This document shows positions 11,501 through 20,160 of a stretch of 51,409 nt of DNA, piece by piece. Each line of letters begins with the position of its first letter. Position 1 is the first letter of the stretch. Source of the DNA: an uncultured Clostridia bacterium. Its GTDB lineage: Bacteria; Bacillota; Clostridia; TANB77; CAG-508. Location of the stretch: positions 1 to 51,409 of the forward strand of contig CALXWM010000005.1 of assembly GCA_944392425.1 (NCBI GenBank), written 5' to 3'. The notes beneath the pieces were generated by a model, which worked only from the letters and a program-made list of their open reading frames with translations, did no database searches and had not been told where the DNA came from. The translations under genes were made by a program, and so were the position numbers.

Positions 11501-14044
11501 TTATAACCATTCATGGTATTTCTTTATATATGCTTTTTTTACAACTTGTGCAAGAACAGTATAGCATAGATTTAATATTAAAACAATTAAATAGAATTTA
11601 ATTGGTAATATAACAAAATGAAATTCTGGTATTGCATTTAAAAGTAATGGTACTATTATAGTTCCTATTACTGTAACAAGTGACATTATGGCTAAAGGTT
11701 TGCTTGCTCTTGACTGAATAAAAGGCACCTTTTCTGTACGTATAAAATGTATTATTAATGTTTGAGATATTAAACATTCAATAAACCAAGCTGTTTGGAA
11801 ATATGCTTCATTTGCAACTGAGTTATATCCAAGTATAAACCAGAAACTCAAAAATGCTAAAACATCTATAACCGAGCTTGTCATTCCCATAACTACCATA
11901 AATCTACCTAAGTTTTTAGTATTCCATTTTCTAGGCTTTATTATATATTCTTCATCTACACTATCATAAGGTATTGCTATTTGAGAAAATTGGAATAAGA
12001 AATCTTGAATTAGCATCTGTATTGGTAAAAGTGGCAAGAATGGTAAGAATATACTTGCAATTAATATACTAAATACATCTCCAAAGTCTGAGCTAATTGC
12101 GAGCTTCATATATTTTTCTATATTTGCATAAACTTTTCTACCTTCTAAAATGCCATCTAAAATTACCTTTAAGCTCTTTTCTAGTAAAATAATATCACTT
12201 GACTCTTTTGCAATATCTGCTCCTGTATTTACACATATTCCCACATCTGCACTATGTAATGATGCTGCATCATTTACTCCATCACCCATATATCCTACTA
12301 CATGTCCATTTTTTCTTAAAGCCTTAACAATTATTTCTTTTTGCATTGGATTCATTCTAGCAAATATATTTACTTCTTCAACTTTTTTACTAAGCTCATC
12401 ATCTGTCATTTTTTCTAAATCTATGCCTAATAAAATATCTCCTTCTATTCCAACTAAAGAACATATGTTTTCAGTTGCATATGGGTTATCTCCTGTAATT
12501 ACTTTAGTATTTATTCCATATTTTCTTAAGTCTCTTATTGTTTGTTTAACATCTTTTTTAGGTGGATCTAAAAATCCTACTAACCCTATAAATGTCATGT
12601 TATTTTCATCTTTTTCATTAAATACATTTACGCCTGAATATTCTTTTTTACTAGCAATCGCTATTACTTGCATTCCTTTTTTAGCTAATTCTTTTGCTTT
12701 TTCATTTATTCTTTCTATTTTTTCTTTAGTTATATTTTCTACATTTCCTTTATTATTTACTTTAGTACATATTTTTAGTATTTCCTCTAAAGCCCCTTTT
12801 GTAATTAATGTATAATCTTCTTTTTTTACAACAATACTCATTCTTTTTCTTGTATAATCAAAAGGTATTTCATCTACTTTTAAATATTCTTCTATATCTA
12901 CTTTATGTTCTTTTCCAAAAGATATTATTGCTCTATCTACAATATTTTTAAGTCCAGTGCTTAAAAAGCTATTTAAGTAAGCATACTTTAGAATAGATAA
13001 ATCTTCATCACCATTTAAGTCTATATATTTTTGTAAAACTATTTTATCTTGAGTTAATGTTCCTGTTTTATCTGTGCAAAGAGTATCTATTGTTCCTAAA
13101 TTTTGTATAGCTTTTATATTTTTTACTAAAGTCTTTTTCTTTTCTAAGCTTCTACTACCTTTAGTTAAATTAACATTTACTATCATAGGAAGCATACTTG
13201 GTGTTATACCAACAGCAACAGATAGAGCAAATAATAGTGCTTCACTCCAGTTGTTTCTAATAAAGCCAAAAATAAGAAATACTGCAATTGAAACTATTAT
13301 CATACAGTTAATAAGTAATTTTGTTACACTATCCATTTCTTTTGTATAATTTGTAGGTTCTCTTTTTTTACTAATCTCTTTATTCATTTTTCCAAGGTAA
13401 GTGTCAAAACCTGTTGTAATAACAGCACCTATTCCACTACCACTTACTACATTTGAACCCTTTAGGCAAATATTTGGTATATTAAATACATCATCTGTTT
13501 CTTTACCAACTTTTGATGCTATTTTTTCTATAGGGATGCTTTCACCTGTAAAAGCAGATTGGTTAACAAATAAATCTTTTGACTCTAATAATACTAAATC
13601 TGCTGGAACTATCGAACCTGCTGTAAGAGTAATTATATCTCCTATAACTACATTTTCTGCACTTATTACTGTATCTTTATCTTTGTTTCTAAAAACTGTT
13701 GTTTTACTTTTTAATTTTGATTTAAGCTTTTCATTAAATCTATATGTTGAATAATTTTGAGCAAAACTAATTAATGCACTTAATATTCCTAAAATAATAA
13801 TTATTATTGCTCCTAAAAAATCATTATTTATTAAACTAATAATAGCTAAAATAACTAATATTAATATAAATTTATCTTTAAATGAGTTTACTAGAAAATA
13901 AATTGGTCCTCTCTTTTTATTTTCAACTACTATATTTAATCCATTTTCTAAAAGCCTTTTGTTTGCTTCTTTAGAACTTAAGCCATTAGGATCAGTTTTT
14001 AAAATTTTAAATATTTCTTCATTGCTCTTTCCGAGAAATTTCAT
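11501..14044 (-). CDS. mgtA: Magnesium-transporting P-type ATPase (MgtA/MgtB type)
   Basis: 847 residues, the usual size. The phosphorylation motif DKTGTLTQD lies near residue 323, TGES near 165, and the hinge GDGVNDAASLHSADVG near 600. The membrane segment ending FQTAWFIECLISQTLIIHF near 750 is characteristic of the Mg2+-importing P3B group. No M-box riboswitch was recognised upstream. The Shine-Dalgarno-like GGAAAAG lies ~20 bases before the ATG, and a 12-codon ORF begins between them in another frame. The gene appears to head a mgtA - ABC ATPase - permease - dnaE run with gaps of 18, -1 and 15 bp. Confidence 0.9.
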   Translation of the reverse strand: MKFLGKSNEEIFKILKTDPNGLSSKEANKRLLENGLNIVVENKKRGPIYFLVNSFKDKFILILVILAIISLINNDFLGAIIIIILGILSALISFAQNYSTYRFNEKLKSKLKSKTTVFRNKDKDTVISAENVVIGDIITLTAGSIVPADLVLLESKDLFVNQSAFTGESIPIEKIASKVGKETDDVFNIPNICLKGSNVVSGSGIGAVITTGFDTYLGKMNKEISKKREPTNYTKEMDSVTKLLINCMIIVSIAVFLIFGFIRNNWSEALLFALSVAVGITPSMLPMIVNVNLTKGSRSLEKKKTLVKNIKAIQNLGTIDTLCTDKTGTLTQDKIVLQKYIDLNGDEDLSILKYAYLNSFLSTGLKNIVDRAIISFGKEHKVDIEEYLKVDEIPFDYTRKRMSIVVKKEDYTLITKGALEEILKICTKVNNKGNVENITKEKIERINEKAKELAKKGMQVIAIASKKEYSGVNVFNEKDENNMTFIGLVGFLDPPKKDVKQTIRDLRKYGINTKVITGDNPYATENICSLVGIEGDILLGIDLEKMTDDELSKKVEEVNIFARMNPMQKEIIVKALRKNGHVVGYMGDGVNDAASLHSADVGICVNTGADIAKESSDIILLEKSLKVILDGILEGRKVYANIEKYMKLAISSDFGDVFSILIASIFLPFLPLLPIQMLIQDFLFQFSQIAIPYDSVDEEYIIKPRKWNTKNLGRFMVVMGMTSSVIDVLAFLSFWFILGYNSVANEAYFQTAWFIECLISQTLIIHFIRTEKVPFIQSRASKPLAIMSLVTVIGTIIVPLLLNAIPEFHFVILPIKFYLIVLILNLCYTVLAQVVKKAYIKKYHEWL

Positions 14045-14054
14045 AATATTTCAT
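14019..14054 (-). CDS. Possible 11-residue leader ORF overlapping mgtA start
   Basis: An ATG at 14052-14054 lies nearer to the GGAAAAG sequence than the mgtA ATG does and opens a frame of 11 codons plus TGA that overlaps the first 26 bases of mgtA. Leader ORFs control mgtA in enterobacteria; no such role is shown here, and chance occurrence is quite possible. Confidence 0.2.
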   Translation of the reverse strand: MKYYEISRKEQ

Positions 14055-14103
14055 TTTTTATCTTTTCCTTTGCAAATTAATAATAAACTAATTATATGTC
14101 CAA

Positions 14104-14176
14104 CAATATAGTATTTTCGCATTTTCATCGCGGGTCGCTGCTTGCTCCAGCTCGAAAATGGAAAATTACTATATTG
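14104..14176. repeat. GC-rich inverted-repeat element, copy 1 (short)
   Basis: Outer arms CAATATAGTA and TACTATATTG enclose TTTTC/GAAAA and a GC-rich core with CGGGTCGCTGCTTGCTCC. The core resembles the longer elements near 29.6, 30.6, 33.8 and 36.6 kb. It lies in the 379-bp gap between divergent mgtA and dapA. Confidence 0.75.
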
Positions 14177-14372
14177 CTTGGCCTAAAAAATTAGATTCAT
14201 TTTATATTCATTTTCAACTTAAATTTTAGTCTAATTAATTGCTAAAGTCAATATAATATGATATATTAATAGTAGATTTACTTTAAGGTAAACTTTGGAA
14301 TTATAATAATTTATATTCTTAGTTTTTCTAACCTTAATGTATATGTAATTATTTTTTTGTATTTATTATAAA

Positions 14373-14408
14373 GTTATAATTACTAATCTTATAACATACA
14401 GTTATAAG
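14373..14408. promoter_or_regulatory. Palindromic half-sites in front of dapA (operator candidate)
   Basis: Three copies of a TTATAAC half-site occur in 36 bp: GTTATAA (14373-14379), TTATAAC (14389-14395) and GTTATAAG (14401-14408). The last two form a perfect 8-bp inverted repeat with a 5-bp centre. The sites overlap a TATAAT (14375-14380) and end at the GGAAAGGAG ribosome site. The regulator is unknown. The rest of the mgtA-dapA gap is AT-rich with nothing else recognised. Confidence 0.4.
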
Positions 14409-14423
14409 GAAAGGAGTTTCTAT

Positions 14424-15308
14424 ATGAAACCAATAATTTTTAAAGGCTGTGGTACAGCACTAGCTACTCCATTTGATGAAAGTGGTATTAATTTCAAAGT
14501 TTTTGAGGAGATGATTGAAAATCAGATTAAAGAAAGTGTAGATGCCTTAATTGTTTGTGGTACTACTGGTGAATCATCTACAATGACAGAAAAAGAAAGA
14601 AAAGATGCAATAAAATTTGTTGTAGATATTGCAAAAAAACGTGTGCCAGTTATTGCTGGAACAGGCTCAAATAATACTATCCAAGCAATTGCTATGACTA
14701 AATATGCAGAAGAAGTTGGCTGTGATGCTTGCTTAGTTGTTACGCCTTATTATAATAAAACCACTCAAGCAGGTTTAGTTTCACACTACAAGGCTATTGC
14801 AGAAAGTACAAAACTTCCTATTATTCTATATAGCGTAGCAAGTAGAACTGGTGTAAATATCTTACCTGAAACTTGCTTAGAACTATCTAAAATTCCTAAT
14901 ATTGTAGCAATAAAAGAAGCTAGTGGAAACATATCTCAAATTACTAAGATTAAGCAATTATGCAAAGATAATTTAAATATTTATTCTGGCAATGATGACC
15001 AAGTTATTCCAATATTATCTGTTGGAGGAATTGGAGTTATCTCAGTTTTATCTAATGTAGCACCTAAGTATACACATGACATGTGCACAAAATTTCTTGA
15101 TGGCAATTTAAAAGAAGCTTTAGATATGCAACTTAAAGCTCTAGATTTAATTAGTGCATTATTTAGTGAAGTTAACCCTATTCCAGTAAAACATGCTCTA
15201 AAACTTGCAGGGTTTGATTTTGGAATTCCTAGACTTCCATTAGTTGAACTAACTGATAAAAATAAAGAAGTATTAGAAAAAGCTATGAAGGAAATGAATT
15301 TAATATAA
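14424..15308 (+). CDS. dapA: 4-hydroxy-tetrahydrodipicolinate synthase
   Basis: 294 residues, the normal length. The enzyme condenses pyruvate with aspartate semialdehyde, the first committed step of the diaminopimelate/lysine branch; the pathway also supplies peptidoglycan cross-links and spore dipicolinate. GCGTALATPF at the N-terminus, CGTTGESSTM near 46, YYNKTTQ near 110, the catalytic Tyr in LYSVASRTG near 135-140 and the Schiff-base Lys in AIKEASG near 165 are all visible. It is a single-gene unit on the plus strand with a strong ribosome site and a terminator. No other lysine gene is adjacent. Confidence 0.95.
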   Translation: MKPIIFKGCGTALATPFDESGINFKVFEEMIENQIKESVDALIVCGTTGESSTMTEKERKDAIKFVVDIAKKRVPVIAGTGSNNTIQAIAMTKYAEEVGCDACLVVTPYYNKTTQAGLVSHYKAIAESTKLPIILYSVASRTGVNILPETCLELSKIPNIVAIKEASGNISQITKIKQLCKDNLNIYSGNDDQVIPILSVGGIGVISVLSNVAPKYTHDMCTKFLDGNLKEALDMQLKALDLISALFSEVNPIPVKHALKLAGFDFGIPRLPLVELTDKNKEVLEKAMKEMNLI

Positions 15309-15311
15309 AAT

Positions 15312-15349
15312 AAAAAGGTAGTTTTATTTATAATAAAAACTACCTTTTT
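15312..15349. terminator. Bidirectional terminator after dapA
   Basis: AAAAAGGTAGTTTTA pairs with TAAAAACTACCTTTTT around a short AT loop. T-runs follow on both strands, serving dapA and the convergent surface-protein gene. Confidence 0.85.
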
Positions 15350-15377
15350 AATAAATTTTTATGAAAAAATCAGATAA

Positions 15378-16298
15378 TTATTGTATGTTAATATAACTAA
15401 TCGTTCCAGCCCATCTATATGCATGTGAACTTTGTAATACTACTGTGTTAGATGTAGTATATCCAAAAAATACATATGCTTGACCAAAAGTTCCTGCCCA
15501 TTTACTGTACCCTCCATTTGAATTAGATGAAATAACATTTAAGCCTGAGGCACTCCAAACAGTTACGCCAGAACTATCATAATTCTTGTACCTTAATGTT
15601 ACAGTAATAATAACATATCTATTACTTTCAACACCAATAGATAACTGATTATATCCAACATTAGAGGAACTATCCGGATCGTCATTATTATCCCCAAATC
15701 CAGTTGTTCCACCATTTGTAAGACTATTAGAAGCTTTTGCCGCGTTGTACCCATTATTATATCCTGTATTATATCCATTGTTATAGCTATTATTTACATC
15801 TGTTCCATTTCCCGTAATTTTAACACCATTTACATAAGCTGTCTTTCCACTACTAATATTTTCAGCAGTTGCTGTTGCATCTGATGTGTTTAAAGGTTCA
15901 TATTCACCTGTTACTTTATTTCCATTAACATAAGCCGTTTTTCCTGAAAGGATATCACTTTTCGTTGCTGTTGCATCCGATGTATCTAATGGAACATAAT
16001 TACCAGTTACTTTATTGCCATTTACATAAGCTGTTTTTCCTGAAATTATATCTCTTTCTGTAGCTGTTGCATCAGATGTGTCTAAAAATTCTAATGTTCC
16101 CTCTATTCCTCCAATAGTTACTCCTTTTTTTATATAACCAGCAATTAATTTTGAGTCACTATTTCCATTTGCTGCATAATTAGCTTGTTCTATTCCTTTA
16201 CTATTTATAATATTTTTTATCAAAATCAACCCTATTATAGTTATTATTATAATTATTGCTATTATCCCTATTAATAGCTTTTTCTTGCTTTTTCTCAT
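15378..16298 (-). CDS. Membrane-anchored surface protein with three DTSDATA/GKTAYVNG repeats
   Basis: 306 residues with a basic N-terminus and one transmembrane helix (residues ~7-30), so the rest is probably outside. Residues ~70-165 hold three repeats of about 32 residues with the pattern DTSDATA...DI.SGKTAYVNGNKVTG, like repeats in phage tail-fibre and gut surface proteins. A Asn/Tyr/Gly-rich linker with repeated YNNGYN (~170-190) and an Asp/Ser stretch lead to a C-terminal beta-rich domain of ~90 residues that I do not recognise. The segment YIKKG(V/I)TIGGI.GTLE before the first repeat is shared with the protein at 39839-41065, so the two have a common N-terminal module. AGGAGG precedes the start. 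Confidence 0.75.
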   Translation of the reverse strand: MRKSKKKLLIGIIAIIIIITIIGLILIKNIINSKGIEQANYAANGNSDSKLIAGYIKKGVTIGGIEGTLEFLDTSDATATERDIISGKTAYVNGNKVTGNYVPLDTSDATATKSDILSGKTAYVNGNKVTGEYEPLNTSDATATAENISSGKTAYVNGVKITGNGTDVNNSYNNGYNTGYNNGYNAAKASNSLTNGGTTGFGDNNDDPDSSSNVGYNQLSIGVESNRYVIITVTLRYKNYDSSGVTVWSASGLNVISSNSNGGYSKWAGTFGQAYVFFGYTTSNTVVLQSSHAYRWAGTISYINIQ

Positions 16299-16354
16299 TA
16301 GTTTCCTCCTACTTATAAAAACTATTAGATATATAATTCATAATAGCATTTCAA

Positions 16355-16891
16355 CTAATTAATGTCAACACTTTTTATCAACTGTTTTTCTAACTCTATC
16401 AAATCATTATTATTAGGATGTTTTAGAGCATTTTCAAAGTTTTCTAAGCTTACTTTTAAATTCTTATCTTCTGGATTTGCTTTAATCAAACTAATGTATC
16501 TTTCTTTTGTGCTATTTGGCATTTTTCCTTGGCAATAAAAACTTCCTATAATTTGATTACTTTTATCTATATGTTTTTTTACTCTTTCTAAAAGTTTTGA
16601 ATAATATGTCTTATCTCCTCCAAAGCCACAAGTTGCAAATACAAATATCTTTTTGTTTAATATTTTTTCATATATACTTTTCATTCTATCTGAACAATCA
16701 CCTTTATCTGTCCAAGAACCTGCAAATATTATATCCGTTTTATTTACTAATTTTATAATTTCTTCTTCATCTTCTTTTTTTACATCTATTATTTTTATTG
16801 ATTCTCCTTTTTGCTTATAAAAATTATATATTTTATCTGCTAACATTTTTGTATTACCTGTTAAACTATCAAATATTACTAATTTCTCCAT
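16355..16891 (-). CDS. Flavodoxin-fold protein (BilS-like)
   Basis: 178 residues. The FMN phosphate-loop motif DSLTGNTKMLADKI lies near the N-terminus (residues ~8-21), followed by GSWTDKGDCSD (~58-68), ATCGFGG (~88) and GSFYCQGKMP (~122-131). The GSFYCQGK and KHPNNNDL segments resemble the BilS-type flavodoxin family associated with bilirubin reduction in gut Firmicutes, but no bilR-like reductase is adjacent here. I therefore call only an FMN-binding electron-transfer protein. AGAAGGAG precedes the ATG. Confidence 0.75.
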   Translation of the reverse strand: MEKLVIFDSLTGNTKMLADKIYNFYKQKGESIKIIDVKKEDEEEIIKLVNKTDIIFAGSWTDKGDCSDRMKSIYEKILNKKIFVFATCGFGGDKTYYSKLLERVKKHIDKSNQIIGSFYCQGKMPNSTKERYISLIKANPEDKNLKVSLENFENALKHPNNNDLIELEKQLIKSVDIN

Positions 16892-16966
16892 ATAATTCTC
16901 CTTCTAAATAATATGTTAATATTAGCATGTTTTTATATTATTTTCAATGTTCATTTTGTGAATTTT

Positions 16967-17353
16967 TTAAAATATATTTTTTAAATTGAAGGCTTCTTTT
17001 TCTTTAATATGTTCTAAAATATATATTCCTTCTTCTAAATCTGGTATTGAATCTTGAGGGGCATCGGATTCTAAATATCCTTTTATTAAGATTATTTGAG
17101 TATTAACTTTTTCTAATTCATTATGCTCTAGGTAGTAAGATAAAACTTCATTTTCTTCTTCCCAGTTATTATATATATCTTCTGTATTTTTTATTAAAGT
17201 ATCTACATCATTTCCTGCTAATATTTCTTCTTTTAAAAAAGATAAATCTTCTTGCAGTTTACTTAATTTTTTATTTGTATAGCCTTGGGTAATCCATTCT
17301 CCAGCTAAAATTAGAATTATTATAATTAGTGTAATAATAGCTTCTTTTTTCAT
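16967..17353 (-). CDS. DUF4363 family small membrane-anchored protein
   Basis: 128 residues starting MKKEAIITLIIIILIL; an upstream in-frame extension to 17434 is rejected because it lies inside the neighbouring gene. One N-terminal helix (~5-22) is followed by an acidic, helical domain with hydrophobic spacing typical of DUF4363. The ATG overlaps the stop of the DUF421 gene in an ATGA junction, so they are coupled. These two families commonly occur together in Clostridia; function unknown. Confidence 0.8.
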   Translation of the reverse strand: MKKEAIITLIIIILILAGEWITQGYTNKKLSKLQEDLSFLKEEILAGNDVDTLIKNTEDIYNNWEEENEVLSYYLEHNELEKVNTQIILIKGYLESDAPQDSIPDLEEGIYILEHIKEKEAFNLKNIF

Positions 17354-18030
17354 TTCTTTTTCCTTTCTTTTTGTTGACAAAAAAAGTTTCCTTTTCCATC
17401 CATTGTAGCAATTAGTACATCTTCTGGTAAGCATTTAAATTTCTCTACTTGTTTTAAAAGCCATCTTTTATCTTTTGCGATCTTATTTAGATTTTCATAC
17501 ATAATTTTTCCGTCTACAATTAAATCATAAGGAAGACCTTCATAATCTACTTCAATATTCATATCTTCTGGAGTTAAATTCCTTTTATTTGGTTTTGTTA
17601 TTACTGAAACTTCTCCATTTGTCTCTAATATTGCAAATTCTACATCACCTAAATTAAATACATCTTTTCCTCTTAATCTTTCTTGAAGTTCACTAACAGT
17701 AAATCTTTCTTTTTTAAGAGCCTTTTCATCTATTTTTCCCCTATATACTAAAATTGTTGGTTTTCCACAAGTAATTTTTCTTAAATTTACAGATTTAATA
17801 TTTAAAAGTGTTATTAAAAGATGCATAGCAAGAAGTCCTAATATAGGTACTAATCCATTAAAAATAGGCACTCCAGGATCAGTCATTGGTATTGATGCTA
17901 AATCAGCAATCATTATTGATATTACAAGTTCAAATGGTTGAAGTTGTCCTATTTCTCTTTTCCCCATTAATCTCATTACCACTAAAACCAAAATATAAAC
18001 AATTATTGCTCTTACAAAATTAATTAACAT
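17350..18030 (-). CDS. DUF421 (YetF-type) membrane protein
   Basis: 226 residues with three N-terminal helices and the family motif LMGKREIGQLQPFELV (residues ~21-36). The soluble C-terminal half contains FTVSELQERLRGK and NLGDVEFAILETNGEVSV (~135-155). YetF/YrbG-type proteins are widespread in spore formers and mostly uncharacterised. It is first in a two-gene unit with the DUF4363 protein. Confidence 0.88.
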   Translation of the reverse strand: MLINFVRAIIVYILVLVVMRLMGKREIGQLQPFELVISIMIADLASIPMTDPGVPIFNGLVPILGLLAMHLLITLLNIKSVNLRKITCGKPTILVYRGKIDEKALKKERFTVSELQERLRGKDVFNLGDVEFAILETNGEVSVITKPNKRNLTPEDMNIEVDYEGLPYDLIVDGKIMYENLNKIAKDKRWLLKQVEKFKCLPEDVLIATMDGKGNFFCQQKERKKK

Positions 18031-18193
18031 GTTATTATTTCCTTCATTAATTTATTTTTATTTATATTTTTCTCATTTATAATAATAATATTCCAAAAAA
18101 TATATTTAAAATATTTTATATGAATATTTATATTTATTTAGGAAATAATTAAATTAATAAATAAATTTTTTTATTATGAAAGGTAGGTTTAAT

Positions 18194-18565
18194 ATGAATA
18201 AAAATAAAGTTCCACAATTTGTTGGAAGACTCATTACTGCTATAATAGTTTTAGGTATAACAGCTTTTTTCACTCCTGGTTTTTCTAGTTCTAGTATTTG
18301 GGTAATTGCCCTTGCTGTTTTACTGCTAACAGCATTAGATTTTGTAATTAGCACCTTTACATCTTTATTTACACATCCATTAATTAAGGGAATTATAGGT
18401 TTTGTTCTATGTGCAATTACTCTATATGTTGTTCAATATTTAGTTACTGGTTATGGTATTTCTTGGATTGCAGCTCTTCTTGGTGCTTTAGTTTATGCGA
18501 TTGTTGATTATATGCTTCCAGCAGAAGAAAATTCCAATAGACATATACATCATGCCGCAGTTTAA
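18194..18565 (+). CDS. Four-helix YvlD-like / phage-holin-4-superfamily membrane protein
   Basis: 123 residues from the ATG at 18194, behind AAAGGTAGG; the ATG at 18176 lacks a site. Four hydrophobic segments occur (residues ~8-25, 32-52, 58-80, 85-105), with TPGF after the first and a short charged tail rich in His. Size and pattern fit the YvlD-like family grouped with holin superfamily IV. There is no endolysin or phage gene nearby, so a membrane or stress role is more likely than lysis. Confidence 0.65.
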   Translation: MNKNKVPQFVGRLITAIIVLGITAFFTPGFSSSSIWVIALAVLLLTALDFVISTFTSLFTHPLIKGIIGFVLCAITLYVVQYLVTGYGISWIAALLGALVYAIVDYMLPAEENSNRHIHHAAV

Positions 18566-18596
18566 ATAAATTGAATTTATATTTTTTATATGAAAT

Positions 18597-18627
18597 TACT
18601 CCTTATTAGTTTTTCTAATAAGGAGTA
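18597..18627. terminator. Bidirectional terminator
   Basis: A perfect 13-bp stem, TACTCCTTATTAG with CTAATAAGGAGTA, around a T5 loop between the convergent YvlD-like and Rieske/FAD genes. Confidence 0.85.
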
Positions 18628-18645
18628 GTTTGTTTATAATACTTT

Positions 18646-20136
18646 TTATTCAAAATTATAAATTTCTAAATTTTTAATCCCAGGATCATATATATTTTTT
18701 CCAAACCTATCATATCTAGAACCATGACATGGGCAGTCCCAAGTTTTATCTGCATCATTCCATTCTAAAATGCAACCCAAGTGTGTACATACTGGTTTAA
18801 CGTAAAATGTCTTTCCTGTTTCATCTTTATACACTCCTACTTTTGTACCATCTATATCTATTACTCCTCCAGAATTATTTTTTATATCCTCTGTTTCTAT
18901 ATTTTCTGCTTTAATTCTATCTAATATAAGTGATTTTGTGCCATCTACTATCATATTTTTCATTTCATCTTTATTTGTAATTGGTTTTAGTCTTGTTGCT
19001 TTAAATATATCTTCATATACATTTCCTCCATTTGATATTTTATCCGCTATTATATTTGCAGCTACATTTGATGAAGTCATGCCCCATTTATTAAATCCTG
19101 TCATGACGTACAAGTTAGGCATCAGGCTTGAGTATTCTCCTATATATGGTATTTTATCAAGCGAAATCGCATCTCTTGTTGACCATTTGTATTTTATTTC
19201 ACAATCTGGATATAATTCTTTTGCCTTTTTCTCTAATACTCCATAAGTTTCGTTATAATCTACTTTTGAACCGGTTTTATGCCCTGCTCCACCTATTAAT
19301 AAAATATCTCCTGCTGTTCTAAAAGAAAAGTTTGGCTCATCTATACTTAAATACATGTCTTTTGGCAGTTTTTCTTTTGTTTTTATTCCTATTACATATG
19401 ATGAAGATTGATACATTTTTGCAAAATAAAATCCTGGTACTTTCAAAAATGGATATTGTGATGCTAGAACCATATATTTTGCATACGCTTTATGCCCATT
19501 TGCATAAACCTCATACTCCTCATCTCTTCTTTTGATGTCAGTACACAATGAGTTTGTATATATTCTCCCACCTTTGTCTAAAATATATTTTGTAAGCCCT
19601 ACTAAATATTTTAGCGGATTGAATTGCGCTTGATTTTTAAAAACTACTCCTTTTTGAATTTTAAATGGTAAATCTGATTTTTCCACTTTTTCTGCATTTA
19701 TATTTATATATTTTAAGCTTTCCGCTTCTTCATCAATTTTCTCTACATTTTCTTCATTTATTGTGTAAATGTAATTATCTTTTCTTTCAAAATCACAATC
19801 AATATTATTTTCTCTTACTATTTCCTCAACATTTTTTATTGCCTCCTCATTTGCCTCAAAATATTTCTTAGCAAATTTTATTCCATATTGGTTTGATAAA
19901 TAATGATATATAAGGCTATGCTGAGATGTTATTTTCGCAGTTGTATGTCCTGTGACTCCGTGCCCAATTTCATTCCTTTCAATTACAATTGTTTTATATC
20001 CTTTTTTTGTTAGATAGTAGCTCAAAGTTATTCCACTAATTCCTGCTCCGATAATGCATACATCAGCACTTGTATCCCCACTTAACTTTCCATTTGAATT
20101 TATTTTTTCAGTTTCGCCTATCCATAATGAATTCAT
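18646..20136 (-). CDS. FAD-dependent oxidoreductase with C-terminal Rieske [2Fe-2S] domain
   Basis: 496 residues. The dinucleotide-binding motif CIIGAGISGITLSYYL (residues ~27-42) opens a DAO-type FAD domain, with ERNEIGHGVTGHTTAKIT after it. The C-terminal ~90 residues form a Rieske domain with CTHLGC (~450) and CPCHGS (~469) supplying the Cys/His ligands of a [2Fe-2S] cluster. Such fusions occur in many Firmicutes; the substrate is unknown. The gene shares a divergent promoter region with tspO. Confidence 0.92.
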   Translation of the reverse strand: MNSLWIGETEKINSNGKLSGDTSADVCIIGAGISGITLSYYLTKKGYKTIVIERNEIGHGVTGHTTAKITSQHSLIYHYLSNQYGIKFAKKYFEANEEAIKNVEEIVRENNIDCDFERKDNYIYTINEENVEKIDEEAESLKYININAEKVEKSDLPFKIQKGVVFKNQAQFNPLKYLVGLTKYILDKGGRIYTNSLCTDIKRRDEEYEVYANGHKAYAKYMVLASQYPFLKVPGFYFAKMYQSSSYVIGIKTKEKLPKDMYLSIDEPNFSFRTAGDILLIGGAGHKTGSKVDYNETYGVLEKKAKELYPDCEIKYKWSTRDAISLDKIPYIGEYSSLMPNLYVMTGFNKWGMTSSNVAANIIADKISNGGNVYEDIFKATRLKPITNKDEMKNMIVDGTKSLILDRIKAENIETEDIKNNSGGVIDIDGTKVGVYKDETGKTFYVKPVCTHLGCILEWNDADKTWDCPCHGSRYDRFGKNIYDPGIKNLEIYNFE

Positions 20137-20160
20137 TTTTATTCTTCCTTTCTCGTATAT

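Noticed and set aside
12150-12815. 221-codon open frame on the plus strand inside mgtA
   Set aside because: It is antisense to a well-supported P-type ATPase gene, lacks a ribosome site and has the composition of a shadow frame.
14045-14423. M-box magnesium riboswitch before mgtA
   Set aside because: No conserved M-box core or terminator is seen; the gap holds a GC-rich repeat and AT-rich sequence.
15771-16080. CRISPR-like spaced repeats
   Set aside because: The regular similarity is coding: it encodes the three ~32-residue DTSDATA/GKTAYVNG protein repeats.
18194-18565. Prophage holin gene
   Set aside because: No lysin, tail or other phage gene is nearby; a housekeeping YvlD-like membrane protein is more likely.
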